Source: Thermodesulfovibrionales bacterium (lineage in GTDB: Bacteria; Nitrospirota; Thermodesulfovibrionia; Thermodesulfovibrionales; Dissulfurispiraceae). Taken from it: a DNA stretch of 64,000 nt. Below are positions 35,164 through 44,341 of this stretch, in pieces (positions within the stretch are counted from its first letter, which is position 1; each line of letters opens with the position of its first letter). The notes below the pieces were generated by a model that worked only from the letters and a program-made list of their open reading frames with translations, was not told the origin of the DNA and made no database searches. The translations under genes and the position numbers were made by a program. The DNA lies in assembly GCA_020062545.1 (NCBI GenBank), contig JAGUWD010000028.1:16559-80558 (forward strand), given 5' to 3'.

Positions 35164-36063
35164 TTAGCTATAGTTTAAAACATGGTGAGGCAAATGGTCA
35201 ACTTCCGATGAGATAAGGCTGTAGGAGTCAATAGACGTTATCAGCTTCTTCAAGAAATTTATGTTAGCTGTATGGCCTGCCTTTTCAAGCATGATATGCC
35301 CCTGTATCGGGAACCCAATTAATGATAAATCTCCAATAGAATCAAGCACTTTGTGCCTTACAAACTCATCCTCGAACCTTAAACCTGTAGCATTCAAAAT
35401 ACCGTCATCGCCTACAATCACGGCATTGTCGAGGGAGCCGCCCTTTGCAAGGCCGTTTGCTCTTAATTTCTCCACATCGCTCAGAAATCCGAAGGTTCTG
35501 GCAGGGGCTATCTCCTGTACAAAGGTTTTTTCATCGATGTTTACAGTAAGTTCCTGCTGTCCCAGCATATGGTGTCCGAAATTTATACAGTAAGATATAC
35601 GCATGCCATCATACGGCAGGGCTACAATCCTTGAGTGGGCATCCTCATAAACAACAGGTTTGGTAATCTTTATAAAGGGCATCTTTTTACCCTGCTTTGC
35701 TATGCCTGCCTCAAGTATAATTCCGACCAGCTTTGTAGAACTCCCATCCAGTATGGGGATTTCAGGGCCGTCAACCTCTATAATAAGGTTGTCGATTCCG
35801 AGACCGGCTGCAGCAGCAAGCAGGTGCTCCACTGTCTTTACCTTCACCACATCCAAACCATTGACAAAGCCGATTGTGGTGGCAAAGGCCGTGTCAACAA
35901 CAGAGGTAATATTTGCCCGTATTATTGCACCCCTGTCTACACGGTAAAAGACTATACCTGTATCCCTGGAGGCAGGTTTTAGCTTCACCATTGCATACTT
36001 ACCTGTATGCAGGCCGATACCGTGGAAGGTGATCTCTTTTTTAATTGTTCTCTGTAACCTCAT
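35164..36063 (-). CDS. lpxC: UDP-3-O-acyl-N-acetylglucosamine deacetylase
   Basis: A 299-residue zinc enzyme that commits to lipid A synthesis. Motifs: MRLQRTIKKEITFHGIGLHTGK, TVEHLLAAAAGLGIDN (zinc His region), DGPEIPILDGSS, VRHKVLDSIGDLSLIG and GHIMLEKAGHTANINFLKKL. The ATG at 36063 matches the family start; the longer frame to 36117 adds unrelated residues. Its presence shows an LPS-bearing outer membrane. Confidence 0.95.
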   Translation of the reverse strand: MRLQRTIKKEITFHGIGLHTGKYAMVKLKPASRDTGIVFYRVDRGAIIRANITSVVDTAFATTIGFVNGLDVVKVKTVEHLLAAAAGLGIDNLIIEVDGPEIPILDGSSTKLVGIILEAGIAKQGKKMPFIKITKPVVYEDAHSRIVALPYDGMRISYCINFGHHMLGQQELTVNIDEKTFVQEIAPARTFGFLSDVEKLRANGLAKGGSLDNAVIVGDDGILNATGLRFEDEFVRHKVLDSIGDLSLIGFPIQGHIMLEKAGHTANINFLKKLITSIDSYSLISSEVDHLPHHVLNYS

Positions 36064-36176
36064 CGAGTTTTGAATATAAGCAAATAATGTGCCACCATAA
36101 AAACAGATATAAAACAAGTGGATATAAAATCAGGAGTGTTGATTAATTTCGCTCGTGTGTAATATTTACCACACCT

Positions 36177-37565
36177 CTAACCGACTTCTCCGCCCACTAC
36201 CATCTCGGGGATTCTAAGAGTAGGCATGGCATCAGATACAGGCACCCCCTGTCCATCCTTCCCGCATGTGCCTACAGAAAATCCAAGGTCTGATGCCACC
36301 ATATCTATGGACTTTAAGACCTCTGGGCCGTTGCCAATAAGGGTTGCGCCTCTCACAGGCTCGCCAATCATACCGTTTTCTATGACATACCCCTCCTGAA
36401 CCTCGAATACAAAATCACCTGTCACTGTATTTACCTGCCCTCCTCCCATCTTTTTGACTATCAGCCCTTTGTCTACTGACCTGATAACTTCATCCTGAGA
36501 AAGGCTGCCCGGGGCTATAAAGGTATTGGTCATTCTCGGCACAGGCTTATGCTCGTAGGACTCACGCCTGCCGTTTCCTGTCGATGAAGTCCTGTCCACC
36601 ATGGCAGTGTACCTGTCGTACATATAACCCTGCAGGATTCCGTCTTTCACCAGGACATTTCTTTTAGATGAAGTTCCTTCATCATCAAAGGAGAATGACC
36701 CTCTCTTGTTGGGAAGGGTTGCATCATCTATAACAGTAATGGCCGTAGAAGCTACCTGTTGTCCAATCTTTTTTGAATAAACAGACAGCCCCTGCTGTGC
36801 GAGGTCTGCCTCAAGCCCGTGACCTATTGCCTCATGGATCATTGTACCGCCAGCCTCTGACGAGATAACAACAGGCATCCTTCCGCCCTGCGCCCTTTTT
36901 GCCTTGAGCATCATCACGGCCCTCTGTGCAGCCTTTAAAGCGACCCTATCCATAGGGTTTTCATCAAAGAGTTCATAACCTATCAACCCGCTGACAGGTT
37001 CATATCCTGTTTGGATCACCTCTCCATCTATAGCGATTACCTGAACTACTCCCAATGTGTAAACCCTCTCATCCTCTGACACAAGGCCCTCTGATGTATA
37101 AATCTTAACCCTCTGGCAAGAGTCCCTGTACATTACATTGACCTGTTTGATCCTCTGGTCGAACTTCCTTGCGGCATCGTTTCCAAGTTTAACAAGGGCA
37201 ATTTTTTCGGACATAGGGATCGTTCCCGGGTATTTTTTTATGAGAAAGGTGACTTCTGGAGATTTTCTCTTCATGTCAATAATGATATCCCTTTCAGCAC
37301 CTGCTGCTGCCTTGCTAACCGTGTCGGCGAGATCCATGAGTACATTTTCAGAAAAGTCATTACTGTATGCATAGGCAGTCTTGCCGCTGTATATAAGCCT
37401 GATGCCAACACCTGCGGTGGCGCCTGCAATAACCTTCTCTATCTTGTCATCCTCAAGCTGAACAGCCGTAGATTTCCTGTGCTCGATGAATATATCCGCA
37501 TACTCACCGCCATTGGAAAGGACCCTTTTTATGAGTTTCTGCAGAATCGCATCATCTATCATCAA
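36177..37565 (-). CDS. tldD: TldD-family metalloprotease
   Basis: A 462-residue protein of the TldD/PmbA family, which forms a heterodimeric protease acting on unfolded peptides such as microcin B17 precursor or CcdA. The zinc motif HEAIGHGLEAD is visible, as are GVGIRLIYSGKTAYAYSND and the C-terminal GATLIGNGPEVLKSIDMVASDLG. The partner tldE/pmbA is not adjacent, so its position elsewhere is assumed. Confidence 0.92.
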   Translation of the reverse strand: MMIDDAILQKLIKRVLSNGGEYADIFIEHRKSTAVQLEDDKIEKVIAGATAGVGIRLIYSGKTAYAYSNDFSENVLMDLADTVSKAAAGAERDIIIDMKRKSPEVTFLIKKYPGTIPMSEKIALVKLGNDAARKFDQRIKQVNVMYRDSCQRVKIYTSEGLVSEDERVYTLGVVQVIAIDGEVIQTGYEPVSGLIGYELFDENPMDRVALKAAQRAVMMLKAKRAQGGRMPVVISSEAGGTMIHEAIGHGLEADLAQQGLSVYSKKIGQQVASTAITVIDDATLPNKRGSFSFDDEGTSSKRNVLVKDGILQGYMYDRYTAMVDRTSSTGNGRRESYEHKPVPRMTNTFIAPGSLSQDEVIRSVDKGLIVKKMGGGQVNTVTGDFVFEVQEGYVIENGMIGEPVRGATLIGNGPEVLKSIDMVASDLGFSVGTCGKDGQGVPVSDAMPTLRIPEMVVGGEVG

Positions 37566-37688
37566 AATCCTCCATAAAATTCAATACAGGTATTTTAACA
37601 TAAAGGGCTTTACAGCAGAGGAAACATGGAGGTCTTGCTTTTAAAAATTACCGCTCAAGCCGTATGGAGTGATTTGTTAATGATTTAT

Positions 37689-38069
37689 TCACTTTCGTTC
37701 ATTTGTTTTCGGTGTAAAATCAGCATCAACGCTTCTGCCGATATATTTGCTTATAGTTTTTGAAATAGAAGCAAGCATGACAGTACTAAAACCAGCTATT
37801 GCTGAAATAAAGGATAATTTTGTCTCTGACAGTGTGCCTTGCTCAAAATTATCTATAAACCAGAGAGCAATAATAAAGCCAGAAATAGCACCAAACACAA
37901 CTCGCAAAATTAAAAAGTAGAGGCGTTGTTTCTTCATTTCTTCGGATTGCGAAGGCGATTTTGTTGGTAGAGTTTTGAAACCGCCATAAGCCATATGAAG
38001 ATACGAAGCAATTCCGCCTAAGGCACCGCTCAACAGTGAAAGTACTACGACCTCTTGAACTCTGTTCAT
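37689..38069 (-). CDS. Unknown small membrane protein
   Basis: A 126-residue protein with about three TM helices (VVVLSLLSGALGGIASYL, FLILRVVFGAISGFIIALWFI, LSFISAIAGFSTVMLASI), a positively charged loop and a polar tail. The ATG at 38069 fits better than the longer frame to 38144. No family recognised. It lies between tldD and a toxin-antitoxin pair. Confidence 0.6.
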   Translation of the reverse strand: MNRVQEVVVLSLLSGALGGIASYLHMAYGGFKTLPTKSPSQSEEMKKQRLYFLILRVVFGAISGFIIALWFIDNFEQGTLSETKLSFISAIAGFSTVMLASISKTISKYIGRSVDADFTPKTNERK

Positions 38070-38174
38070 CAATAGATATCCTTTTCGATAATATTTACAT
38101 ATGACTTCCTGCTTTCCCCTGAAACATATTTTAAAATATAGCACAAATGGGAAAAAGATACCGCTTAGGCTTCA

Positions 38175-38453
38175 TTACCTTCTTACAGATCGATAATCTT
38201 TCCCCCTGTGCTCAATATCATAAATCTTTATATGTTTCTCATCATTATAAACCCAATATATTATGCGATAATCCCCTACCCTTATCCTGCATAAACCTCT
38301 CAGGTCATCTGGCATAGATTTGAGCGGATGGTGAATTACCTTATCGGCATTTTCTGCAAGCCAATCAATCTTTTCAGCAATTCTTCTCTGTATAGTTTTA
38401 TCCAGATTTTTAAAAGATTCTTCAGCATCGGGCAGGAATGTTACTTTATACAT
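38175..38453 (-). CDS. RelE/ParE-family toxin
   Basis: A 92-residue protein with the RelE fold pattern: YKVTFLPDAEESFKNLDKTIQRRIAEKIDWLAEN, LRGLCRIRVGDYRIIYWVYNDE and IKIYDIEHRGKDYR. These last two blocks carry the usual catalytic Arg and Tyr/His residues of RelE mRNA endonucleases. It overlaps the end of the antitoxin gene by 13 bases. Confidence 0.88.
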   Translation of the reverse strand: MYKVTFLPDAEESFKNLDKTIQRRIAEKIDWLAENADKVIHHPLKSMPDDLRGLCRIRVGDYRIIYWVYNDEKHIKIYDIEHRGKDYRSVRR

Positions 38454-38644
38454 AGTTCTTTTTTAATCGCCTCCCAACCTTTACCCTTACCTTCAATATC
38501 ATCTTTTCTTGCCTTTCTCATCTTCTTTAGAAACTCAGGATTTTGGGATAAAAGCCAATCTTCAAGATCCTCCTTGGTATCAGCGGTTTCAAAAACGCTG
38601 ACTGGGAAGGCAATAACCTCTGATTTTCTTTTTGTTGTTAACAT
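38441..38644 (-). CDS. Antitoxin of the RelE/ParE pair
   Basis: A 67-residue protein beginning MLTTKRKSEVIAFP, then LEDWLLSQNPEFLKKMRKARKDDIEGKGKGW. The charged C-terminal half is typical for wrapping a RelE toxin. GAGGTGG sits before the ATG at 38644, so that start is chosen over a GTG at 38656. Antitoxin-first order is standard. Confidence 0.75.
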   Translation of the reverse strand: MLTTKRKSEVIAFPVSVFETADTKEDLEDWLLSQNPEFLKKMRKARKDDIEGKGKGWEAIKKELCIK

Positions 38645-38760
38645 TTGCCACCTCACAACTAATTATTAGGGTTACTTCATATTTCTATAAAAATTATAGC
38701 ATAAAGTTTAATCGCCATTTTCCCTTGCACTAAAAATCCTCGATGCCATAAAATATCCTC

Positions 38761-39558
38761 ATGAGAATCGGCTTGATAGGCGGAAGCGGGCTTTATGAGA
38801 TTGAAGGGCTGGAGATAACAAAAGAGGTCTTCATATCCACACCATACGGCGACCCATCTTCTGTTTACAAAATAGGAACAATCAGTGCCAAAGAAGATGA
38901 AAAACAAATAGTCTTCCTTCCAAGGCACGGGATACCACATTCAATACCGCCCCACAGAGTAAATTACAGGGCAAACATATGGGGATTTAAGTCGCTTGGC
39001 GTTGACAGAATCATCGCTGTAAATGCTGTGGGCGGAATAAACAAAGACCTCTCTGCCGGCGACATTGTCCTCCTCGACCAGATAATAGACATGACATATG
39101 GAGCGAGAGAATCCACATTTTACGACAAAGACAGGGTAATTCATATTGACTTCACTAACCCATACTGCCCTGAAATGAGGGATCTTATTATTAAAGCCTC
39201 TCAGAATATCGGGCTTCCGATAAAAACAGTGGGAACATATATCTGCGTCAATGGCCCAAGGCTCGAAACAGCAAAGGAGATACAATTCTTCTCCATGATA
39301 GGCGCCGATGTCGTTGGCATGACTGCAATGCCAGAGGCATCCCTTGCACGGGAGCTTGAGATATGTATTTCTGGCATATCAGTTGTAACAAACTATGCTG
39401 CAGGAACCTCTGAAAAGAAACTCACAACCACAGAGGTTGTCGAGACAATGAAAAACTCCACAGACCGCATAAAATCTTTAATCAAAGAAATCATCATGCA
39501 TGTTCCAATTGCCCGTGCATGTCAATGCAAAGATGCATTAAAGGATGCAGAATTGTAG
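38761..39558 (+). CDS. mtnP: 5'-methylthioadenosine phosphorylase (MTAP family)
   Basis: A 265-residue purine nucleoside phosphorylase that splits methylthioadenosine in methionine salvage. Motifs: IGLIGGSGLYEIEG, FLPRHGIPHSIPPHRVNYRANIW, AVNAVGGI, YICVNGPRLETAKEIQFFSMIGADVVGMTAMPEASLARE. The LETAKE and GMTAMPEA sequences favour MTAP over inosine phosphorylase, although a purine-specific variant cannot be excluded. Confidence 0.88.
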   Translation: MRIGLIGGSGLYEIEGLEITKEVFISTPYGDPSSVYKIGTISAKEDEKQIVFLPRHGIPHSIPPHRVNYRANIWGFKSLGVDRIIAVNAVGGINKDLSAGDIVLLDQIIDMTYGARESTFYDKDRVIHIDFTNPYCPEMRDLIIKASQNIGLPIKTVGTYICVNGPRLETAKEIQFFSMIGADVVGMTAMPEASLARELEICISGISVVTNYAAGTSEKKLTTTEVVETMKNSTDRIKSLIKEIIMHVPIARACQCKDALKDAEL

Positions 39559-39575
39559 CCTTACCTTTTAACTCC

Positions 39576-39605
39576 TTGACAGTATTGCTTTAATCCTATT
39601 ATCAT
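39576..39605 (+). promoter_or_regulatory. Candidate promoter for the yebC-glmS operon
   Basis: TTGACA (39576-39581), 18-base spacer and TATCAT (39600-39605), about 30 bases before the yebC start. Confidence 0.5.
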
Positions 39606-39636
39606 AAAACGTTCTAAAAATTGCTGGAGGTTCCAT

Positions 39637-40386
39637 ATGGCAGGCCATTCCAAATGGGCTCAGATAAAGCATAAAAAGGCCCATACCGATGCAAAGAGGG
39701 GCAAGGTATTCACAAAGATTGTCAAAGAGATCTCTGTTGCAGCAAGGCTCGGAGGCGGAGACCCGGAAGGAAATCCAAGGTTGAGAAGCGCCATAGAAAA
39801 GGCCAAGGAAGTAAACATGCCCTCTGAAAACATAAAAAGGGCAATAATGAAAGGCACCGGAGAACTTCCCGGAACAACATACGAAGAGGTTATCTACGAA
39901 GGATATGGTCCTGGAGGAGTGGCAATCCTCATAGAGACTCTTACAGACAACAAAAACAGGACTGTTTCAGAAATAAGACATATATTATCAAAAAATGGCG
40001 GGAACATGGGAGAGGCTGGATGCGTCTCATGGATATTTGAAAAGAAAGGCTACATTCTCGTAGAAAAAACAAAAGTGGATGAAGACACATTAATGTCCAT
40101 TGTCCTCGATGCAGGCGCAGAAGATATGAAAAACGACCCCAAAGAAGACAATTATGAAATCATAACGTCTCCGGAGAACCTCAATGCAGTAAAAGAGGCA
40201 ATAGAAAAACAGAACATACCTGTCTCATTGTCAGAAATAACCATGCTACCCAAGAGCTATGTGCCAATAGATGGCAGCGCAGCCGATCAGATGGTAAGAT
40301 TGATAGATGCCCTCGAAGACAATGACGATGTCCAGAACGTATATGCCAACTTTGATATACCCGAAGAAGCAATGGCATTAAAGTAA
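39637..40386 (+). CDS. yebC: YebC/PmpR family regulator, possible ribosome-rescue factor
   Basis: A 249-residue protein with the full YebC pattern: [76 protein letters not shown] and the C-terminal [11 protein letters not shown]. YebC proteins are described as transcription regulators and as factors that relieve polyproline stalling. It is first in the yebC-DUF502-glmU-glmS run; the next gene starts directly after its stop. Confidence 0.95.
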   Translation: MAGHSKWAQIKHKKAHTDAKRGKVFTKIVKEISVAARLGGGDPEGNPRLRSAIEKAKEVNMPSENIKRAIMKGTGELPGTTYEEVIYEGYGPGGVAILIETLTDNKNRTVSEIRHILSKNGGNMGEAGCVSWIFEKKGYILVEKTKVDEDTLMSIVLDAGAEDMKNDPKEDNYEIITSPENLNAVKEAIEKQNIPVSLSEITMLPKSYVPIDGSAADQMVRLIDALEDNDDVQNVYANFDIPEEAMALK

Positions 40387-40995
40387 ATGGTCGAATCTAT
40401 ACATATTACCTTCAAGAGAAAATTTCTGGCAGGACTGATAGTCACTATCCCGGCAGTCATAACAATCTTTGTCCTGGTCGGTATATTCAGGTTTGTTGAT
40501 GGCATATTGGGCCCGTTCTTCGATTTCTTCCTCGGCGAACACATAGCTGGATTGGGCTTTATCTCAGCCATTGTCATTGTATTTCTGATCGGAATAGTTT
40601 CGACGAATGTGTTCGGCAAAAAAATCCTTAACATTGTAGAAAGAATTTTTCTAAATATCCCTGTTTTCAAAAGTATTTACACAGCCATAAAACAGCTTGT
40701 CGATGCTTTTTCTCCTGAAAATAAAAGCTCTTTTAAGAAATTCGTTATAGCCGAATATCCAAGACCCGGCGCCTATGCCTTCGGCTTTCTTACAAAGGAA
40801 TGCGTAGTCGAATCCAATGAGAAAGAAACCCCCTTGAAGGCTGTATATATACCCACAAATAACCTTTATCTCGGAGAGATCGTGCTCCTCGATGACAGGA
40901 GCATAACTTATACAGACATATCAATAGAGGATGGTATTAAAATTATTCTCTCTGGAGGAATAGCCGCTCCCTCTAAGATATCGGAAACAAAGTGA
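40387..40995 (+). CDS. DUF502 family membrane protein
   Basis: A 202-residue protein with two N-terminal TM helices (AGLIVTIPAVITIFVLVGIFRFVD and GLGFISAIVIVFLIGIVSTNVFG) and a soluble domain (IPVFKSIYTAIKQLVDAF, AVYIPTNNLYLGEIVLL). DUF502 function is not established. The end overlaps glmU by four bases. Confidence 0.87.
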   Translation: MVESIHITFKRKFLAGLIVTIPAVITIFVLVGIFRFVDGILGPFFDFFLGEHIAGLGFISAIVIVFLIGIVSTNVFGKKILNIVERIFLNIPVFKSIYTAIKQLVDAFSPENKSSFKKFVIAEYPRPGAYAFGFLTKECVVESNEKETPLKAVYIPTNNLYLGEIVLLDDRSITYTDISIEDGIKIILSGGIAAPSKISETK

Positions 40996-42410
40996 ATGCA
41001 TCATCAATGAAATCATCGTATTCTTTGGCGACAATCATCCTTGCTGCAGGTCTCGGCACAAGAATGAAGTCTTCGATCCCGAAGGTACTGCACATGATAC
41101 ATGGCAAACCGATAATTCACTATGTTGTCGACTCGATAAAGCAACTGAAGTCAGAGAACAACATAGTGGTCATAGGTCCCAAAGGCGATGAGATAAAAAA
41201 TGCCATTGCTAACTACCATGAAGGACATCCGGTTACATTTGCGGTTCAAAAAGAACCTAAAGGCACAGGTGATGCCATGAAAACGGCTGTCCAGAAACTC
41301 AAGGGATTTAGCGGCACTGTACTGGTATTAAGCGGTGATACTCCCCTTATAAGTACATCTACCCTGCAAAAATTCCTGAAACTCCACAAGCAGAACAAAG
41401 AGGACATATCCATAATCTCGTTCATTGCAGAAGGCACACATTCTTACGGGAGGATCATAAGAGAAGGTGATCGAGTAAGGGCGATAATAGAGGACAGAGA
41501 CGCCAACGAAGTACAGAAAAAGATAAAGGAAGTAAACAGCGGTATATATGCAATAAAATCCCATGCATTAAAACTTTTAAAAGAAATAACAATAAATAAG
41601 GCAAAAGGAGAGTATTATCTCACCGATATCGTAGATATTGCTGTAAAAAAGGGCTATAAAGTCGGCGCGCATATCCTCGGCAGCGAAACAGAGTTGACAG
41701 GCATAAACACACGTGAAGACCTCCATAATGCATGCCATTACCTCAAAGACAGGATTTTATCCGAATGGATGGAAAATGGTGTTTCGTTCATAGATACGTC
41801 ATCAGTCTTCATACATCCTGATGCAAAAATAGGCATGGATACCGTTATATATCCGAATGTTCATATCGAAGGCAAAACTATTATCGGCAAAGGATGTACA
41901 ATCTATCCAAATGTAAGAATAGCAGACAGCACAGTCGGAAATTATGTGACTATAAAGGATTCAACAGTAATCGAATCATCGACTATAAATAAAAATGCAA
42001 CCGTAGGCCCATTCGCACATCTTAGGCCTGGCTCAATAATCGGCCCATCATCAAAGATCGGCAACTTTGTAGAGATAAAAAAATCCGTAATCGGCGAAGG
42101 AACAAAGGCATCGCACCTCAGTTATCTTGGAGATGCAGAGATAGGCAAAAATGTAAATATTGGAGCTGGTACAATAACCTGCAACTACGATGGAAAAGAA
42201 AAACACAAAACCATAATAGAGGATGATGTATTTGTGGGAAGCGATACGCAGCTCATTGCGCCGGTGAGAGTTGGCAAGGGTGCATACATTGGTGCAGGTT
42301 CAACTATCACAAGGAATGTGCCGCCCCTTTCCCTTGCAGTGAGCAGGGCAGACCAAAAACATATAGAGAAATGGGCGTTTAAAAAACAGTCGAAAGGAAA
42401 GAGAAAGTAA
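40992..42410 (+). CDS. glmU: Bifunctional GlmU (UDP-GlcNAc pyrophosphorylase / GlcN-1-P acetyltransferase)
   Basis: A 472-residue two-domain enzyme making UDP-GlcNAc. The N-terminal uridyltransferase has LAAGLGTRMKSSIPKVLH (17-34), KGTGDAM and LSGDTPLI. The C-terminal left-handed beta-helix hexapeptides include VGPFAHLRPGSII, GNFVEIKKSVIGEGTKASHLSYLGDAEIG and GAGTITCNYDG with acetyltransferase residues. It is paired with glmS, which supplies the precursor, one base downstream. Confidence 0.95.
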   Translation: MNASSMKSSYSLATIILAAGLGTRMKSSIPKVLHMIHGKPIIHYVVDSIKQLKSENNIVVIGPKGDEIKNAIANYHEGHPVTFAVQKEPKGTGDAMKTAVQKLKGFSGTVLVLSGDTPLISTSTLQKFLKLHKQNKEDISIISFIAEGTHSYGRIIREGDRVRAIIEDRDANEVQKKIKEVNSGIYAIKSHALKLLKEITINKAKGEYYLTDIVDIAVKKGYKVGAHILGSETELTGINTREDLHNACHYLKDRILSEWMENGVSFIDTSSVFIHPDAKIGMDTVIYPNVHIEGKTIIGKGCTIYPNVRIADSTVGNYVTIKDSTVIESSTINKNATVGPFAHLRPGSIIGPSSKIGNFVEIKKSVIGEGTKASHLSYLGDAEIGKNVNIGAGTITCNYDGKEKHKTIIEDDVFVGSDTQLIAPVRVGKGAYIGAGSTITRNVPPLSLAVSRADQKHIEKWAFKKQSKGKRK

Positions 42411-42411
42411 C

Positions 42412-44238
42412 GTGTGCGGAATAATAGGATATATAGGCAATAAAAATGCCATACCTGTAGTGATGGACGGGCTGAAGCGGCTCGAATACAGGGGCTATGA
42501 TTCTGCAGGCATCGCATATTTCACTGATAAAAAAATAGAGGTCAAAAGGTGCAAGGGCAAAATCCATGACCTTGAGAACATAGTCAATAAATACAACATC
42601 TCGAGCACTCTTGCAATTGGCCACACGCGATGGGCAACCCACGGCAGACCATCCGATGAGAATGCCCATCCCCACAGGTCGGATGGGATAGTCATTGTCC
42701 ACAATGGAATAATAGAAAACTATGTGGAGTTGAGACACAGACTTCAGGAAGATGGATTCATATTCGCATCAGAGACGGATACAGAAGTCTTGTGCCATCT
42801 GATAAACAAGTATTCTAAAAACAACCCTCTCGAAGAAGCAGTACGAATAGCACTGAAAGAAGTTAAAGGCGCCTATGCATTTGCCGTCATCAATGAAAAG
42901 GAGCCCGATAAGATAGTGGCAGTAAGAAAGGAAAGTCCCCTTGTAATAGGGCTTGGAGAAGGGGAATACTTTCTTGCATCCGATGTCCCTGCCTTTCTGA
43001 GCCACTCTAAGGAGGTCATATTCCTCGAAAATAATGAAATGGCAGTAATGCACAGGGACGGTGTAATCATAACTGACTTCGAGGGAATCCTTTTAAATAA
43101 AAATGTAGTTACCATATCATGGAGCCCTTCGATGGCTGAAAAGGGCGGTTACCGCCACTTCATGCTGAAAGAGATATACGAGCAGCCTCGGGCAATAGCA
43201 GATACCATCAGGGGAAGGGTTATGCCGGAAAATGGAGAGGTAGCCCTTGAGGAATTCGGCCTCGGTGCAGAAGACATCAAAGCCATAGACAAGGTATTCA
43301 TTGTTGCATGCGGCACATCGTACCATGCAGGTATTGTGGGCAAATACATGATAGAAGAGATGTCGAGGATACCTGTTGAGGTTGATATAGCCTCGGAATT
43401 TAGATACAGAGATCCAATAATAATCGGCAACACTCTTTTCATAGCAATAACACAATCAGGAGAGACAGCAGACACCCTTGCAGCAATAAGAGAGGCCAAA
43501 GCGCTTGGTGCAAAGGTACTGACCATATGCAATGTAATAGGCAGCACTGCATCCCGCGAATCCGACTTTGTATTTTATACACATTCGGGACCCGAAATAG
43601 GAGTGGCATCCACAAAGGCATTCACTACACAGATTGTAGCCTTGTATCTTCTGGCAATAGCACTTGGCAAGGTCAGGGGAATTTTATCCGATGAATCCTC
43701 ATCCATGCTTATAGAGGAACTCCTCCACCTTCCTGCAGGCGTAGAACATGCACTGGAACTCGATGGCGAAATAAATGCTATAGCAAAGGAGCTTTTCAAG
43801 GCAAAGGATTTCCTGTATCTCGGCAGGGGAATAAATTATCCTATAGCGCTGGAGGGCGCATTAAAATTAAAGGAGATATCATACATCCACGCAGAAGGCT
43901 ATCCGGCAGGCGAGATGAAGCACGGCCCCATTGCACTCATTGATGAAGAGGTGCCTGTTGTTGTCCTTGCCCCTTCAGGAAAGCTGTATGAAAAGGTTTT
44001 ATCCAACATGGAAGAGGTAAAGAGCCGGGGGGGCACTATAATAGCCGTTACTTCAAAAGATGGCGAGGCTGCAAAGAAACTTTCCAGATACTCCATTTCC
44101 ATAAATGGAAGCAACAATTATTTAAATACGGTGCTGCTCACAATTCCCCTTCAGATCCTTGCGTATCATGTTGCTGTTTTAAGGGGTTGTGATGTGGATC
44201 AGCCGAGGAATCTGGCTAAAAGCGTAACGGTAGAGTAG
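42412..44238 (+). CDS. glmS: Glutamine-fructose-6-phosphate aminotransferase
   Basis: A 608-residue enzyme. It starts at GTG so that Cys2 becomes the glutaminase nucleophile (MCGIIGYIGNKNAIP). Then HTRWATHGRPSDENAHPH, two SIS domains (VACGTSYHAG, TQSGETADTLAAIREAK, EGALKLKEISYIHAEGYPAGEMKHGPIALI) and the C-terminal DQPRNLAKSVTVE. It makes GlcN-6-P for cell wall and LPS. No glmS riboswitch is seen, as expected for an internal operon gene. Confidence 0.97.
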   Translation: MCGIIGYIGNKNAIPVVMDGLKRLEYRGYDSAGIAYFTDKKIEVKRCKGKIHDLENIVNKYNISSTLAIGHTRWATHGRPSDENAHPHRSDGIVIVHNGIIENYVELRHRLQEDGFIFASETDTEVLCHLINKYSKNNPLEEAVRIALKEVKGAYAFAVINEKEPDKIVAVRKESPLVIGLGEGEYFLASDVPAFLSHSKEVIFLENNEMAVMHRDGVIITDFEGILLNKNVVTISWSPSMAEKGGYRHFMLKEIYEQPRAIADTIRGRVMPENGEVALEEFGLGAEDIKAIDKVFIVACGTSYHAGIVGKYMIEEMSRIPVEVDIASEFRYRDPIIIGNTLFIAITQSGETADTLAAIREAKALGAKVLTICNVIGSTASRESDFVFYTHSGPEIGVASTKAFTTQIVALYLLAIALGKVRGILSDESSSMLIEELLHLPAGVEHALELDGEINAIAKELFKAKDFLYLGRGINYPIALEGALKLKEISYIHAEGYPAGEMKHGPIALIDEEVPVVVLAPSGKLYEKVLSNMEEVKSRGGTIIAVTSKDGEAAKKLSRYSISINGSNNYLNTVLLTIPLQILAYHVAVLRGCDVDQPRNLAKSVTVE

Positions 44239-44341
44239 TTAATAGTTTATTATTCATAGATTTTAAAGCTATAAACTAATAACTATGATAATCAACCATG
44301 AACAATGAACCTATTAATATGCTATAATAAAGGAGAGCAAA

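Noticed and set aside
44243..44278. Terminator after glmS (TAGTTTAT/ATAAACTA)
   Set aside because: AT-only stem with a 20-base loop and no T-run; probably part of low-complexity intergenic sequence.
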